Part shown: one piece after another, positions 44,524 to 52,680 of the stretch
Layout: every line of letters begins with the position of its first letter
How positions within the stretch are numbered: the stretch's first letter is position 1
NCBI RefSeq assembly: GCF_004120195.1
Contig: NZ_SCHN01000009.1
Coordinates: forward strand, 94,801-158,800
Direction of reading: 5' to 3'
DNA from: Enterovibrio baiacu
GTDB taxonomy: Bacteria > Pseudomonadota > Gammaproteobacteria > Enterobacterales > Vibrionaceae
Length of the DNA: 64,000 bases
Notes under the pieces: generated by a model
What the model was told of the DNA's origin: nothing
What the model saw: only the letters and a program-made list of their open reading frames with translations
The model's database searches: none
Program-made: the position numbers and the translations under genes

Positions 44524-45405
44524 CTAAAAAACGTTAAATTCTTCGAACAGACTGTCTATTCGTTTAAATCGGTCATTTTTTTCTTTTTGGCGAGAAAGTC
44601 CTTTTATAAATGCTTCAATCAATGCGAAGCCTGAAGTGCGATTGTTAAAGAAACCCGAACTCGCGCTTTCCACCGCAAACTGAACGTCGCAGTAGGACAC
44701 AAAAGGGTTTACAGGTTGGTCTGTCACGAACACAACGCGTCCACCATGTTGGTGGAACCATTTCACGAGTCGAACGGTGGTGAGTGAAAAGCGGTGGTAT
44801 GAAATGGCGAGCAAGGTGTCGTTCGTTGAAACATCAATAAGCTGGTGGGGCAGTGTGGAAATATCGGCTTTAAGCCAAACCACATCTTTGCGTAAATATC
44901 GCGCGAGTAAATAGAAATAATTGGCGAGCGCTTCTGATGAGGCACTGCCAATAACATACAACTTCCCATTGGGGTTTTGCATGTAATCAATGGCGAGATT
45001 AAAGTCAGATTCAGACAGAGATGCGATGGTTTGCGTCATGTTAGACATGACTTCGTCAAAATGACTTTCCAATACACCTTGGTCGGCGTCGTTATGTTGA
45101 GCGCCTTCGTAGCGTTCAATGGGGGTGGTTAATGTTAATGCAAGATCGTTTGAAACCTGCTTTTTAAACTCTAAAAAGCCACTGAACCCCAAGCGCTGCA
45201 AAAAGCGACCAAGGGTGGCTTTTCCCAGCCCCATCTGTTTGCAAAGCTCATCAATTTTGGCAAACGGCAGCATCGTGTAGTGCTTCATAAAATACTGAGC
45301 AATAACGACTTCTGCGGCTGTTAACGAATCCAATCCATTCACCGTGTCGATGAAGGTTTTTCTGTCCATGGGGAATTTTTCCCAAATCCTTAATCTGCGG
45401 GACAT
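44524..45405 (-). CDS. RpiR/MurR-family transcriptional regulator
   Basis: 293 aa from ATG 45405 (GGTGG 4 nt upstream); a 281-aa form from ATG 45369 fits the usual N-terminal length better and the choice is open. HTH_6 domain (LTAAEVVIAQYFMKHYTMLPFAKIDELCKQMGLGKATLGRFLQRLGFSGFLEFKKQV) and a SIS domain (residues about 120-250, with KLYVIGSASSEALANYFYLLARYLRKDV) that usually binds a phosphosugar. Upstream of dcuC and divergent from the racemase gene, so it may control both. The SIS ligand here is unknown and need not be a sugar phosphate. Confidence 0.85.
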   Translation of the reverse strand: MSRRLRIWEKFPMDRKTFIDTVNGLDSLTAAEVVIAQYFMKHYTMLPFAKIDELCKQMGLGKATLGRFLQRLGFSGFLEFKKQVSNDLALTLTTPIERYEGAQHNDADQGVLESHFDEVMSNMTQTIASLSESDFNLAIDYMQNPNGKLYVIGSASSEALANYFYLLARYLRKDVVWLKADISTLPHQLIDVSTNDTLLAISYHRFSLTTVRLVKWFHQHGGRVVFVTDQPVNPFVSYCDVQFAVESASSGFFNNRTSGFALIEAFIKGLSRQKEKNDRFKRIDSLFEEFNVF

Positions 45406-45449
45406 ATTTCCACCCGCCCTGTGGGAATTCAAGGGAATTGCAATTTCCC
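45371..45449. promoter_or_regulatory. cluster of GGGAA/TTCCC palindromes at the RpiR start
   Basis: GGGAATTTTTCCC at 45371-45383, GGGAATT at 45423-45429 and the near-palindrome GGGAATTGCAATTTCCC at 45433-45449. The repeated arms suggest an operator, most simply for RpiR autoregulation and for the divergent racemase gene. Palindromes read directly; binding is inference. Confidence 0.5.
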
Positions 45450-45700
45450 ATACAAAAAATGTGACTAATATGTCCTTGTTTTTATTCCGTTAACGAGTCG
45501 GTGTGCTTTGTTATTGATAGCATGATTAACATCTAGTTTTTGTTATATCACTAGATAGATATGCTGTTAATGCGTCTCTATGCTGCTGTTTGATCAAAGA
45601 AAATTTGGAATCTCTTGTTTAGATTGCGTTATCGGATCGCCATTGGTCCTTGTTCTGAAGTCGATTTTCAGAGCATTCGCGCAATTTAAAAGGGGTTTTT
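45450..45700. promoter_or_regulatory. upstream region of the racemase gene
   Basis: AT-rich 251 bp between the divergent RpiR and racemase genes. It must hold both promoters; apart from the GGGAA palindromes at its left side nothing was identified. Confidence 0.35.
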
Positions 45701-46792
45701 ATGAGCAGTACGCATTTGCCACGTATTGGCATTATTGGTGGCTTAGGCAATGAAGCCATGGTGGATTTGGTCGAAAAAATTGATGCCATAAAGGGTGCGG
45801 ATAAACGCGCGTTTATCGCGTTCGGTAACTCACGTTTGGCCTACAAACCTGACGAAGTGATGCAAAGCTGGAAACCAACGGACGAACCTGAATTAAGAAA
45901 GGCTGATACGGCCATCTACACGCTGCGTTTCATGCAATATCTCGGTGCGGATGTCATGGGGTTGGCCTGTAATAGCGCGCACGATCTGTTCCGAAAACTG
46001 TTACCAGAAGTGCCAGTGACCTTCGTGGACATGCTTCATCGAACCGCACATACCTTAGAAGGCACACAAGACAAGGTACTGGTGATGGGCGTGAATAGTT
46101 TGGTTGACTCGGGTCTCTATCAAGCGGCACTGATGGAACAAGGTGTTGCATCCACTAAGCCATCGGTCGATAACCAACAGAAAGTGATGGCGGCGATTTA
46201 CGATTCTGCTTTTGGTATTAAAACGGCGCAAATCACACCAGAAGCCGAAGCGCTGTTGTGTGAGGTGATTCGTTCTGAGTGCGAACAGCAAGGTTGTTCT
46301 AAGGTCGTCCTCGGTTGTACGGAATTGCCGCTTGTACTGACGGCGGCAAGCTGTGCGCGTTTCAAGCAAGAGGGGTTGATTCCAGCACACATCGAGGTGA
46401 TTGATGCATCAAATGTGCTGGCGCAGTGCCTTTTGACGGCGCACGGTAAAGGCGCAGCAGTTGATGGCGAGCTTGAACAATACAAGGGCCAGCATACGGA
46501 TTGGTTTGCGCCGCTGACGTTTAAAGTCTCGTCTCTTGACGCGCTCGTTCGTCTGCAAAAAAAGGTGTTTCAACACACGGTGTCATTCCTTGCGGCGCAA
46601 GGGAAATCGGTCACGGGCAGTTATATGCACCTTCCAACACTTTTCATATCCCAAACCTTGCAAGATGCTGAAGACAAATTGATCGACATGGGGATGCCTG
46701 TTTATCTCGAACATGATGATGTGGACATCGTCATTGTTGATGCCCTTCAACGCTACTACGCCGACATGGATAAAAACCTGGTAGCGCGCTAG
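45701..46792 (+). CDS. Asp/Glu/hydantoin racemase-family protein with C-terminal extension
   Basis: 363 aa. Residues 1-about 235 form the racemase fold: IGIIGGLGNEAM, then the first catalytic Cys in GLACNSAHD (CNTAH in most), and the second in VVLGCTELPL. A further 120-residue C-terminal part is not in normal aspartate racemases (about 230-250 aa) and resembles no domain I know. A role in D-/L-aspartate interconversion is likely but the Thr-to-Ser change and the extension may signal a different amino acid or a ligase-like use. Divergent from RpiR; dcuC and pepT are close by. Confidence 0.8.
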   Translation: MSSTHLPRIGIIGGLGNEAMVDLVEKIDAIKGADKRAFIAFGNSRLAYKPDEVMQSWKPTDEPELRKADTAIYTLRFMQYLGADVMGLACNSAHDLFRKLLPEVPVTFVDMLHRTAHTLEGTQDKVLVMGVNSLVDSGLYQAALMEQGVASTKPSVDNQQKVMAAIYDSAFGIKTAQITPEAEALLCEVIRSECEQQGCSKVVLGCTELPLVLTAASCARFKQEGLIPAHIEVIDASNVLAQCLLTAHGKGAAVDGELEQYKGQHTDWFAPLTFKVSSLDALVRLQKKVFQHTVSFLAAQGKSVTGSYMHLPTLFISQTLQDAEDKLIDMGMPVYLEHDDVDIVIVDALQRYYADMDKNLVAR

Positions 46793-46811
46793 CGGGTATT
46801 GGGTCCTCACA

Positions 46812-46838
46812 CCCAAAGAGACTGACTGTCTCATTGGG
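46812..46838 (+). terminator. weak hairpin after the racemase gene
   Basis: CCCAAaGAGAC (46812-46822) pairs with GTCTCaTTGGG (46828-46838) apart from one A-A mismatch, 5-nt loop. No U-tract follows, so the call is tentative. Confidence 0.4.
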
Positions 46839-46937
46839 GGAATGACGGAAACGGGTAAGCTTTCGGGGCAAAAACTCGTTATGCTTGGCGGGCAATGACG
46901 CGTTGTGCATTTCTCACCCTAAGAAGGAGCTTACCCG

Positions 46938-47585
46938 GTGCTAGGAATCGAAAACATTTGGTTGTTTGTTATCTCAGGTTTCCTGCTCAACATGATGCCG
47001 GGGCCTGATTCATTGCTCATTGCTGGTCGTGCGGCCAGTCAAGGGTTTAAAGCGGGCTCAGCAGCGGCATTAGGCATTGGGAGCGGAACGCTTGTTCATG
47101 TTTTTGCGGCGGCATTTGGGCTTTCTGCCATTATGGCGACATCTGCAACGGCGTTCACTGTCGTGAAAATGCTCGGTGGCCTGTACCTGATCTACATGGC
47201 CTTGACGATGTTAGTGGGAAGCGTGAAGAACACGAATGAACACCGCGCTGATTTGCCGCCTCAGCCTGCTAAAACCTCCTTAATGAAGATTTACTCTCAA
47301 GGGTTTGTCACGAATGTGTTCAACCCTAAAGTGGCGATTTTCTTCCTCGCGTTTGTGCCACAATTCATTTCAGATGCCAGTGAAAACAAAGCGCTGGCCT
47401 TTATCGTGCTTGGCCTTGTTTTTAACCTCAATGTCATGATTTGGTGTCACTTCATCGCTTGGGCGTCTTCCCTGATTAGCCACAAACTGTCGGTGAGTGA
47501 TTCTGCCCAGAAATGGTTAACCCGACTTTCTGCGAGTTTGTTTGGCTTTTTCGGTATCAAGCTGTTGATGTCGACGCAAGATTGA
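46938..47585 (+). CDS. LysE/RhtB-family amino-acid exporter
   Basis: 215 aa from GTG 46938 with AAGGAG at 7-nt spacing. Six membrane helices and the LysE/RhtB signature in LNMMPGPDSLLIAGRAASQGFKAG, plus GFVTNVFNPKVAIFFLAFVPQF. Exports amino acids or their derivatives (homoserine, threonine, lysine in characterised members). It follows the racemase gene by 145 bp on the same strand and could relieve excess amino acid in that pathway. Confidence 0.9.
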   Translation: MLGIENIWLFVISGFLLNMMPGPDSLLIAGRAASQGFKAGSAAALGIGSGTLVHVFAAAFGLSAIMATSATAFTVVKMLGGLYLIYMALTMLVGSVKNTNEHRADLPPQPAKTSLMKIYSQGFVTNVFNPKVAIFFLAFVPQFISDASENKALAFIVLGLVFNLNVMIWCHFIAWASSLISHKLSVSDSAQKWLTRLSASLFGFFGIKLLMSTQD

Positions 47586-47738
47586 TCAAACAAACAGCAC
47601 CTTGTTCACTAAGTGATCCAACGAACCCCATTTGATTGCATCGTGTAAAGCGCCTCGTATGATGACGGCGTGTGGGGCGAACTGCGTGCAGTGCGTTTTC
47701 ACAACACATTGATGAAAACTAAAAAGTGGTAGGTGGGT

Positions 47739-48245
47739 ATGCAGTTAGTCGTTAGGGAAGCCAAGGCCGAGATTCATGATGCGGAAGGTATCGTGAATAT
47801 TCTCAATCCGATCATTGATGAAGGGCGCTATACAATCCTTGATACGCCATTTTCTGCGGAAGAAGAAGTGCAATTCATCAAAGGCTTCCCTCAAAATGGT
47901 GTATTCAATATCGCCATTAACACTCAAGATTCGATCGTGGTTGGGTTTCAAAATGTTGAGCCTTTTGCATCGTATACCAGCGCCTTTAACCATGTCGGCA
48001 TCATTGGCACCTTTGTGGATGCACAATATCGTCGCCAAGGCATTGCAACCGCGCTTTTTAATGCCACATTTTTAGATGCGAAAAGCAAAGGGTATGAAAA
48101 GTTGTTTGCCTATGTGCGTAGCGACAATGAAAATGCACTGGCGACCTACTTAAGGCAAGGTTTTGAGGTGGTGGGGACGGCAAAGAAACACGCGAAAATT
48201 CGCGGCGAATACATCGACGAAATCTTGATCGAAAAGTGGTTGTAA
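47739..48245 (+). CDS. GNAT family N-acetyltransferase (paralogue B)
   Basis: 168 aa from ATG 47739; a GTG two codons upstream (47733) is possible. GNAT motifs: HVGIIGTFVDAQYRRQGIATALFNATF (acetyl-CoA loop) and RSDNENALATYLRQGFEVVGTAKKHAKIRGEYIDEILIE. Closely paralogous to 3504-4004, about 45 kb away on the other strand. Substrate unknown. It is followed by a strong terminator. Confidence 0.85.
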   Translation: MQLVVREAKAEIHDAEGIVNILNPIIDEGRYTILDTPFSAEEEVQFIKGFPQNGVFNIAINTQDSIVVGFQNVEPFASYTSAFNHVGIIGTFVDAQYRRQGIATALFNATFLDAKSKGYEKLFAYVRSDNENALATYLRQGFEVVGTAKKHAKIRGEYIDEILIEKWL

Positions 48246-48287
48246 TGTGTCGTTACCCGCGACATTCAGCGTGAGAAAATAGGGCAG

Positions 48288-48315
48288 AGCACAGTGTATT
48301 CACTGTGCTTTTTTT
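48288..48315 (+). terminator. Rho-independent terminator of GNAT paralogue B
   Basis: AGCACAGTG (48288-48296) / CACTGTGCT (48301-48309), 4-nt loop and a T6 run after it. Confidence 0.85.
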
Positions 48316-48585
48316 GGTTTTAGCCCTATATAAAACAAGGGCTTTTTGTTGCTTTATTGAGAATCGATTGTATTGCATCAATGCGTTGCTCTGTATCTGA
48401 ATCCAGTGCCCCATCGTGTTCGTCCCACCTGTGTGTTTACACAAACACCGAATACAACACCCCTGAAATGGAGCCAGAAATTCGGCGTTTCTCTTATCAA
48501 CGCCTTTGTTGACCTTCTTGTTGTCGCCTAATGATCGGAGACACATGGGTACGTCAAAGGTTGGGCATATCAATAGGACGATAAA
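48316..48585. promoter_or_regulatory. upstream region of the CHRD gene
   Basis: 270 bp with no gene. Moderately AT-rich; expected to hold the CHRD gene promoter. Nothing else recognised. Confidence 0.3.
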
Positions 48586-49764
48586 ATGAAATACATAGCA
48601 GCAGCGGTAGCTTTAACCACATTGGTTGCATGCAATGATGACGATAACAACACAGTCACGCCTTCATCCCCTGATTTTACGGCCACCAAAACGTACGCAT
48701 TGATGCTGACAGGACAACAAGCGGTGCCGATGAACGATTCCACACGATCGGCCAGCTCAACGATAGACGTGGATGAAAATGCCAAGCAACTGAAAGCCAC
48801 GCTTGATACCAGCAACTTTAGCGATCTCACTGCAGCGCATATTCATGCTGGGGACATTGGCGAAACAGGCGCTGTGGTTTTCCCATTTGGTACGCCAGAT
48901 TCAAACGACATGGCCAGCATTGATGCGAGCGATCTGACCGATGAACAACTTCAAACGCTGTTGAGCGGTGATTGGTACATAAACCTTCACACAAGCACGG
49001 TGCCTTCTGGTGAAGTGCGCGCGCAAATTGTGCCTGATACCACCACCATTTATACCTTCGAAGTGGATGGCTCGCAGGAAGTACCCGCAGTGACCACGAG
49101 CGCAAGTGGTGACGGCTATGCCGAGTACAACAGTGAAAACCAGACGTTGAACCTTCGCGTAAACACTGAAGAGATCGACGATGCGACGGCAGCGCATATT
49201 CACATTGGTGAAGTAGGCAGCAATGGCGGCGTGCTGGTTGTTCTCGACCAAGACGCAACAGATGCTGGCGTCTGGACAACCCCCGCGAACACTGAACTTG
49301 ATGCGGCAACATTGGCGACCTTAAATGCGGGTGGCTATTACACAAACTTCCACACGCCTGGAACGCCAAGCGGTGAGATAAGAGGCCAGATCACCACGAA
49401 CCAGCAAGTGCTGTTTACCTTCCCGATTGATGGAAACCAAGAAGTGCCCGCGGTGACAACCTCTGCACAAGGCAATGGTTACGCGCTGTTAAATACAGAG
49501 ACAGGTAGCTTGACGCTAAAAGCGATAACAGAGGGCGCTTCAAATGCCACCGCTGCACACATTCACATCGGTGTCTTTGGTGCGAATGGCGGTGTGCTTG
49601 TGGGGCTCGAGCAAGACAGTGGTGATGTGAATATTTGGCAAACACCCGTCAACACGGTGTTGGATGCAGGGCAGCAAACCACATTCGTAGAAGGTGGTAA
49701 TTATGTGAATGTGCATACGCCTGCAAATGCGGCTGGAGAGATCCGCGGTCAGATTATTGAGTAA
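48586..49764 (+). CDS. lipoprotein with three CHRD domains
   Basis: 392 aa. Lipobox LVAC (Cys 16). Three CHRD (chordin-type) domains follow at about 35-148, 150-270 and 272-392. Each shows the family order: the A-x-H-I-H-x-G turn (TAAHIHAGDIG, TAAHIHIGEVG, TAAHIHIGVFG), a G-x-Y-x-N-x-H-T core and a P-x-G-E-x-R-x-Q end. Domains 2 and 3 are the most similar and arose by duplication. CHRD domains are thought to bind ligands or act in extracellular matrix, but no enzymatic function is known. Probably on the outer face of the cell. Confidence 0.9.
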   Translation: MKYIAAAVALTTLVACNDDDNNTVTPSSPDFTATKTYALMLTGQQAVPMNDSTRSASSTIDVDENAKQLKATLDTSNFSDLTAAHIHAGDIGETGAVVFPFGTPDSNDMASIDASDLTDEQLQTLLSGDWYINLHTSTVPSGEVRAQIVPDTTTIYTFEVDGSQEVPAVTTSASGDGYAEYNSENQTLNLRVNTEEIDDATAAHIHIGEVGSNGGVLVVLDQDATDAGVWTTPANTELDAATLATLNAGGYYTNFHTPGTPSGEIRGQITTNQQVLFTFPIDGNQEVPAVTTSAQGNGYALLNTETGSLTLKAITEGASNATAAHIHIGVFGANGGVLVGLEQDSGDVNIWQTPVNTVLDAGQQTTFVEGGNYVNVHTPANAAGEIRGQIIE

Positions 49765-49784
49765 ATTCGTTACTGCGTGAGAAC

Positions 49785-49838
49785 AAACGCCCCATTTTTT
49801 GCCAGCATTGAGGAACACTTGGCATAAATGGGGCGTTT
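49785..49838. terminator. bidirectional terminator between CHRD and C1q-like genes
   Basis: Perfect 13-bp arms AAACGCCCCATTT (49785-49797) / AAATGGGGCGTTT (49826-49838) plus an inner TGCCA/TGGCA stem. It lies between two convergent genes and has T runs on both sides. Confidence 0.75.
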
Positions 49839-49864
49839 CTGTTGGCGCTGAAAAACCGTTTACG

Positions 49865-50464
49865 TTATGGCGTTCCGCCACAGCTATAACAGCCGTCACC
49901 TTCGCTTAGGTAGGTGATCACAAGACGGTTTTGATAGTCATTAATGTAATTCCACGGCGACACATCATACGGCGCGCGCTGATAACGCGCCTGAATGAAA
50001 ATGGTGTCACCTTGGTTTAGGTACATGATGCTGTCGACCGCAGCCACGCCGGGAATGGCGCAGCCAGTGTCGTTGTTTGCAAACGTAACAGGGCCAATGG
50101 AAGCGTTACTGCCTGGGGCTATCGCGTTGGGAATCGAAATGCCGATGCGGAGCAAATATTTAAAGCCACAGGTGCGCTGCGCATAGCGTGCATCAATGCT
50201 GTACAACCCAGAAACCGGCGCTGTAAAGGTGTGACTGTGAGTGTCGAACGCATCATTAAAGTTGATCACCGCGTGGTTGTATTCCACGACTTTAATTCCG
50301 CCATTGTTGTTCTCTGTTAATTCACTCCCTGTAATGCGCGCATCGACGACGACAGATTGTGACGCCAGATACCCGTTGTAGGGCTCCGCAGTGGCTGTTG
50401 CCGTGACAAAGAGATAGGCAATGCCGATCACAAACGTTTTCAAGATCGATGACATGAGGTACAT
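49865..50464 (-). CDS. exported C1q/TNF-like jelly-roll protein
   Basis: 199 aa from ATG 50464 (AAGGAAA at 7-nt spacing). Signal peptide ending TATATAE. The rest fits the C1q fold: AVINFNDAFDTHSHTFTAPVSGLYSIDARYAQ and MYLNQGDTIFIQARYQ. A Cys-rich C-terminus (DGCYSCGGTP) may pair disulfides. Such bacterial C1q-like proteins are surface-associated; ligand unknown. Confidence 0.75.
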   Translation of the reverse strand: MYLMSSILKTFVIGIAYLFVTATATAEPYNGYLASQSVVVDARITGSELTENNNGGIKVVEYNHAVINFNDAFDTHSHTFTAPVSGLYSIDARYAQRTCGFKYLLRIGISIPNAIAPGSNASIGPVTFANNDTGCAIPGVAAVDSIMYLNQGDTIFIQARYQRAPYDVSPWNYINDYQNRLVITYLSEGDGCYSCGGTP

Positions 50465-50527
50465 AAATAATTTCCTTAATCAGATACGCGATCATTGGCG
50501 CATCGGCGCGTTGATGCGGCCAGCCAA

Positions 50528-50575
50528 TATACCCAAACAACCTGAATGCGAGCATCTTCAGGTTGTTTGGGTATA
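50528..50575. repeat. dispersed palindromic repeat, copy 2
   Basis: Same 19-bp arms as the element at 2377-2423 (left 50528-50546, right 50557-50575); the loop differs (10 nt) but both loops end in gcatc. Located 64 bp upstream of the C1q-like gene start. Confidence 0.85.
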
Positions 50576-50849
50576 AACCATTCAATGAATAAGGCTATGC
50601 CATTCAATACGGGCGTGTTATCTCAAAATTGATATACATGTGCATGAAAAAGTGGATATTAAACAAAGTTTATATTCTGAATTTGTTGGTGTTATTGGAC
50701 ATACTTTGGTTGGGGTTGAAAAGAAGGTCGTTGGAAGGGATGTGGCCTCTTCATTTTCGCAAACTTAGTTTGGGCGCTTTTGATTTTCATTAATTGGCGT
50801 ATGTTGTCCGCATCTACAATCCCATGACAGACAAGGGCTGGGGGGCGAC

Positions 50850-51617
50850 ATGACACCACAAGAAAGAGAATTGATTCTGGGTTTAGCAAGCAAATTGAGT
50901 GCGAATCAAGGCAAGTCATCCGACCCAGAAGCATCGACGCTCATTAATGAACAGATCGCGTCGCAACCTGATGTGATATACCGATTGACGCAAATGGCGT
51001 TGGCGCAAGATGTGGCGTTGAAAGAGCTTAAAAGCCGCAATGATTATTTGCAGCGCAATGCGGAGTTTTACCAGCAAGAATCTCAGCGCAGCAGCATGAG
51101 CAAAATGTTTGGTGGTGATCGTCAGCCGCCAACCCCGCCACAACCTGCGTATCGTCCAAGTGCATTTGGCGGGTTTATGCAAACAGCGGCTGGTGTTGCG
51201 GCAGGTATGGTTGCAGGCAGCGCATTAAGCCATTTGTTCTTTGGTGGCGATCATAGCGAACCTGTGGTGGAAGATGTCACCAACAATACCGTGATCAATG
51301 AGGACACTTCACCCGATGACGCGTCAACGTCGGATTTGGGTGATGCGGCGTCGCCAGAAAGTGGCAGTTTTCTCGATGGCTCAGACAGTTACACCCAAGA
51401 TTATACGGGCGGTTGGAGCCAAGGCACTGGCTTTGGTGATGACACTGGATTTGGCAGTAGTTTTGGTAATGACAGCGGCTTTGGTAACGATAGCGGATTT
51501 GCCAATACCGACGAAGACGCCAATCGCTATGGCGGTGACTCAGGGGCTGAAGACAGCTTTGGTAATGATTTTGACGGTGGTGATGATTTTGGCGGGTTTG
51601 ATGATGAATCGTTCTAG
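50850..51617 (+). CDS. DUF2076 family protein
   Basis: 255 aa. N-terminal DUF2076 (TPQERELILGLASKLSANQGKSSDPEASTLINEQIASQPDVIYRLTQMALAQDVALKELKSRND), a coiled-coil-like helix and one short glycine-rich membrane-like segment (TAAGVAAGMVAGSALSHLFFGG). The last 100 residues are low-complexity Gly/Asp/Phe repeats (GFGDDTGFGSSFGNDSGFGN...). The family is typical of Proteobacteria with unknown role; presumably an envelope or periplasmic scaffold. No signal peptide is evident. Confidence 0.85.
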   Translation: MTPQERELILGLASKLSANQGKSSDPEASTLINEQIASQPDVIYRLTQMALAQDVALKELKSRNDYLQRNAEFYQQESQRSSMSKMFGGDRQPPTPPQPAYRPSAFGGFMQTAAGVAAGMVAGSALSHLFFGGDHSEPVVEDVTNNTVINEDTSPDDASTSDLGDAASPESGSFLDGSDSYTQDYTGGWSQGTGFGDDTGFGSSFGNDSGFGNDSGFANTDEDANRYGGDSGAEDSFGNDFDGGDDFGGFDDESF

Positions 51618-51658
51618 CTGACTCCTTGACGCGATAGTGACACGAGGAAAAGATAAAA

Positions 51659-51760
51659 AAACGGACGGCTAACATCGTTGTATCTGGCTCAAACGTTCCT
51701 TCAAGTGAAGGCGGGGGATCAAGCAACCAGTAACATCGAAGGGCGGAAGGCCGTCCGTTT
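51659..51760 (-). ncRNA. candidate structured RNA or nested hairpin element
   Basis: Outer 11-bp perfect arms AAACGGACGGC (51659-51669) / GCCGTCCGTTT (51750-51760) enclose 80 nt that hold an inner CCTTCA/TGAAGG hairpin (51708-51721), a CTGG/CCAG pair and two direct taacatcg repeats. On the minus strand the structure is followed by a T7 run, so it could be a small RNA with its own terminator or an unusual terminator. No MITE-type target-site duplication is seen. Confidence 0.4.
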
Positions 51761-51948
51761 GCGTGTGAACTGTCTCTGCATGTAACAGGTTTCACGCCAA
51801 GTCTTTCCATGTTTTCCAATAAGCTGCCACGCTTTTTCTTGTGTCTACTTTCTTCCTTTCAGACGTCCTTCTTTGAATATGATGTTCACCGCCCAGTCGT
51901 GGGTTTGCCTATTCGTTTTGGCTAACACGCCGGCGGTGAGTCCTCACG
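51761..51948. other. intergenic, spondin gene 3' side
   Basis: 188 bp without a gene between the structured element and the spondin lipoprotein stop. Nothing further recognised; the total gene-free stretch is 51618-51948. Confidence 0.3.
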
Positions 51949-52671
51949 TTATTCGGTGCGTTCAATCGTGACGCTAATACCTGGGTTCAAGAAGCGATGC
52001 TGGGTTAACAACGCAGAGGTTGTGAGTCCATCATCACTGCTGATCACACCCGGGTGAACCGTCACTTGATCATCACTGCCACGCGCGGCATTGAAGCCTT
52101 CACCACCGCCAGCTGGGCCGGGAATGTTTGCTGCAAGCTCATCGTTGACTTCTGTGCCTGCATCCCAAATCACTGCATTAACGCGTTCCGTATCACCCGC
52201 TTCAAGCGCACTGATGTCCATTGCACTGAAACCGGCAAACGCATCGTTAGTGTTGACTAACATGCCAGCCACTGACAGATAACCCGCGCTGCTCGGATCC
52301 ACGGTGAAGGTAAAAGATTCTTGTCCGCCTGGAGGAATAGGGCCCGTGCCGCCCATGGTCAATGTCACATTGTCATCGCTGCTGAAAGCGAGAAGGTCGG
52401 CATTGTCCCCACCTTCTGCCATGACTTCTAGCGGGACAGACGCGGCTTCACCTGTCGTGAACAGGGCAAAATTGTCGTTATGTGCGAGCACGGCAACCGG
52501 AGAAACAGGTTGCGCCGCCGTCAGGTTTTTTACCGTGACGGTGTAGCTGGCACTGGTTGGCGTGCTCGGTGAGTCAGGGGTGGTTGACGTGCTTGGAGAA
52601 TCGTCATCATCAAACGGACAACCCGCTAGCAATAAGGCGGAGCTCGCAACGAGCATTAATCGTAATTTCAT
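51949..52671 (-). CDS. Spondin_N domain lipoprotein
   Basis: 240 aa. Lipobox LLAGC (Cys 18) followed by an acidic/Ser-Thr linker (DDDDSPSTSTTPDSPS). From about residue 40 a Spondin_N domain: YTVTVKNLTAAQPVSPVAVLAHND, FTTGEAASVPLEVMAEGGD, NVTLTMGGTGPIPPGGQESFTF, and the final MLVNTNDAFAGFSAMDI and WDAGTEVNDELAANIPG motif typical of the group. Spondin_N is best known from animal extracellular matrix proteins. Its neighbour is a second spondin gene 9 bp away. Confidence 0.9.
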   Translation of the reverse strand: MKLRLMLVASSALLLAGCPFDDDDSPSTSTTPDSPSTPTSASYTVTVKNLTAAQPVSPVAVLAHNDNFALFTTGEAASVPLEVMAEGGDNADLLAFSSDDNVTLTMGGTGPIPPGGQESFTFTVDPSSAGYLSVAGMLVNTNDAFAGFSAMDISALEAGDTERVNAVIWDAGTEVNDELAANIPGPAGGGEGFNAARGSDDQVTVHPGVISSDDGLTTSALLTQHRFLNPGISVTIERTE

Positions 52672-52680
52672 AAAACCCCC

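Noticed and set aside
48827-49369. 180-codon minus-strand ORF inside the CHRD gene
   Set aside because: Low-complexity shadow of the CHRD repeats, no recognisable fold.
51659-51760. MITE or insertion-sequence end
   Set aside because: Terminal inverted repeats are present but no target-site duplication or transposase fragment is visible.
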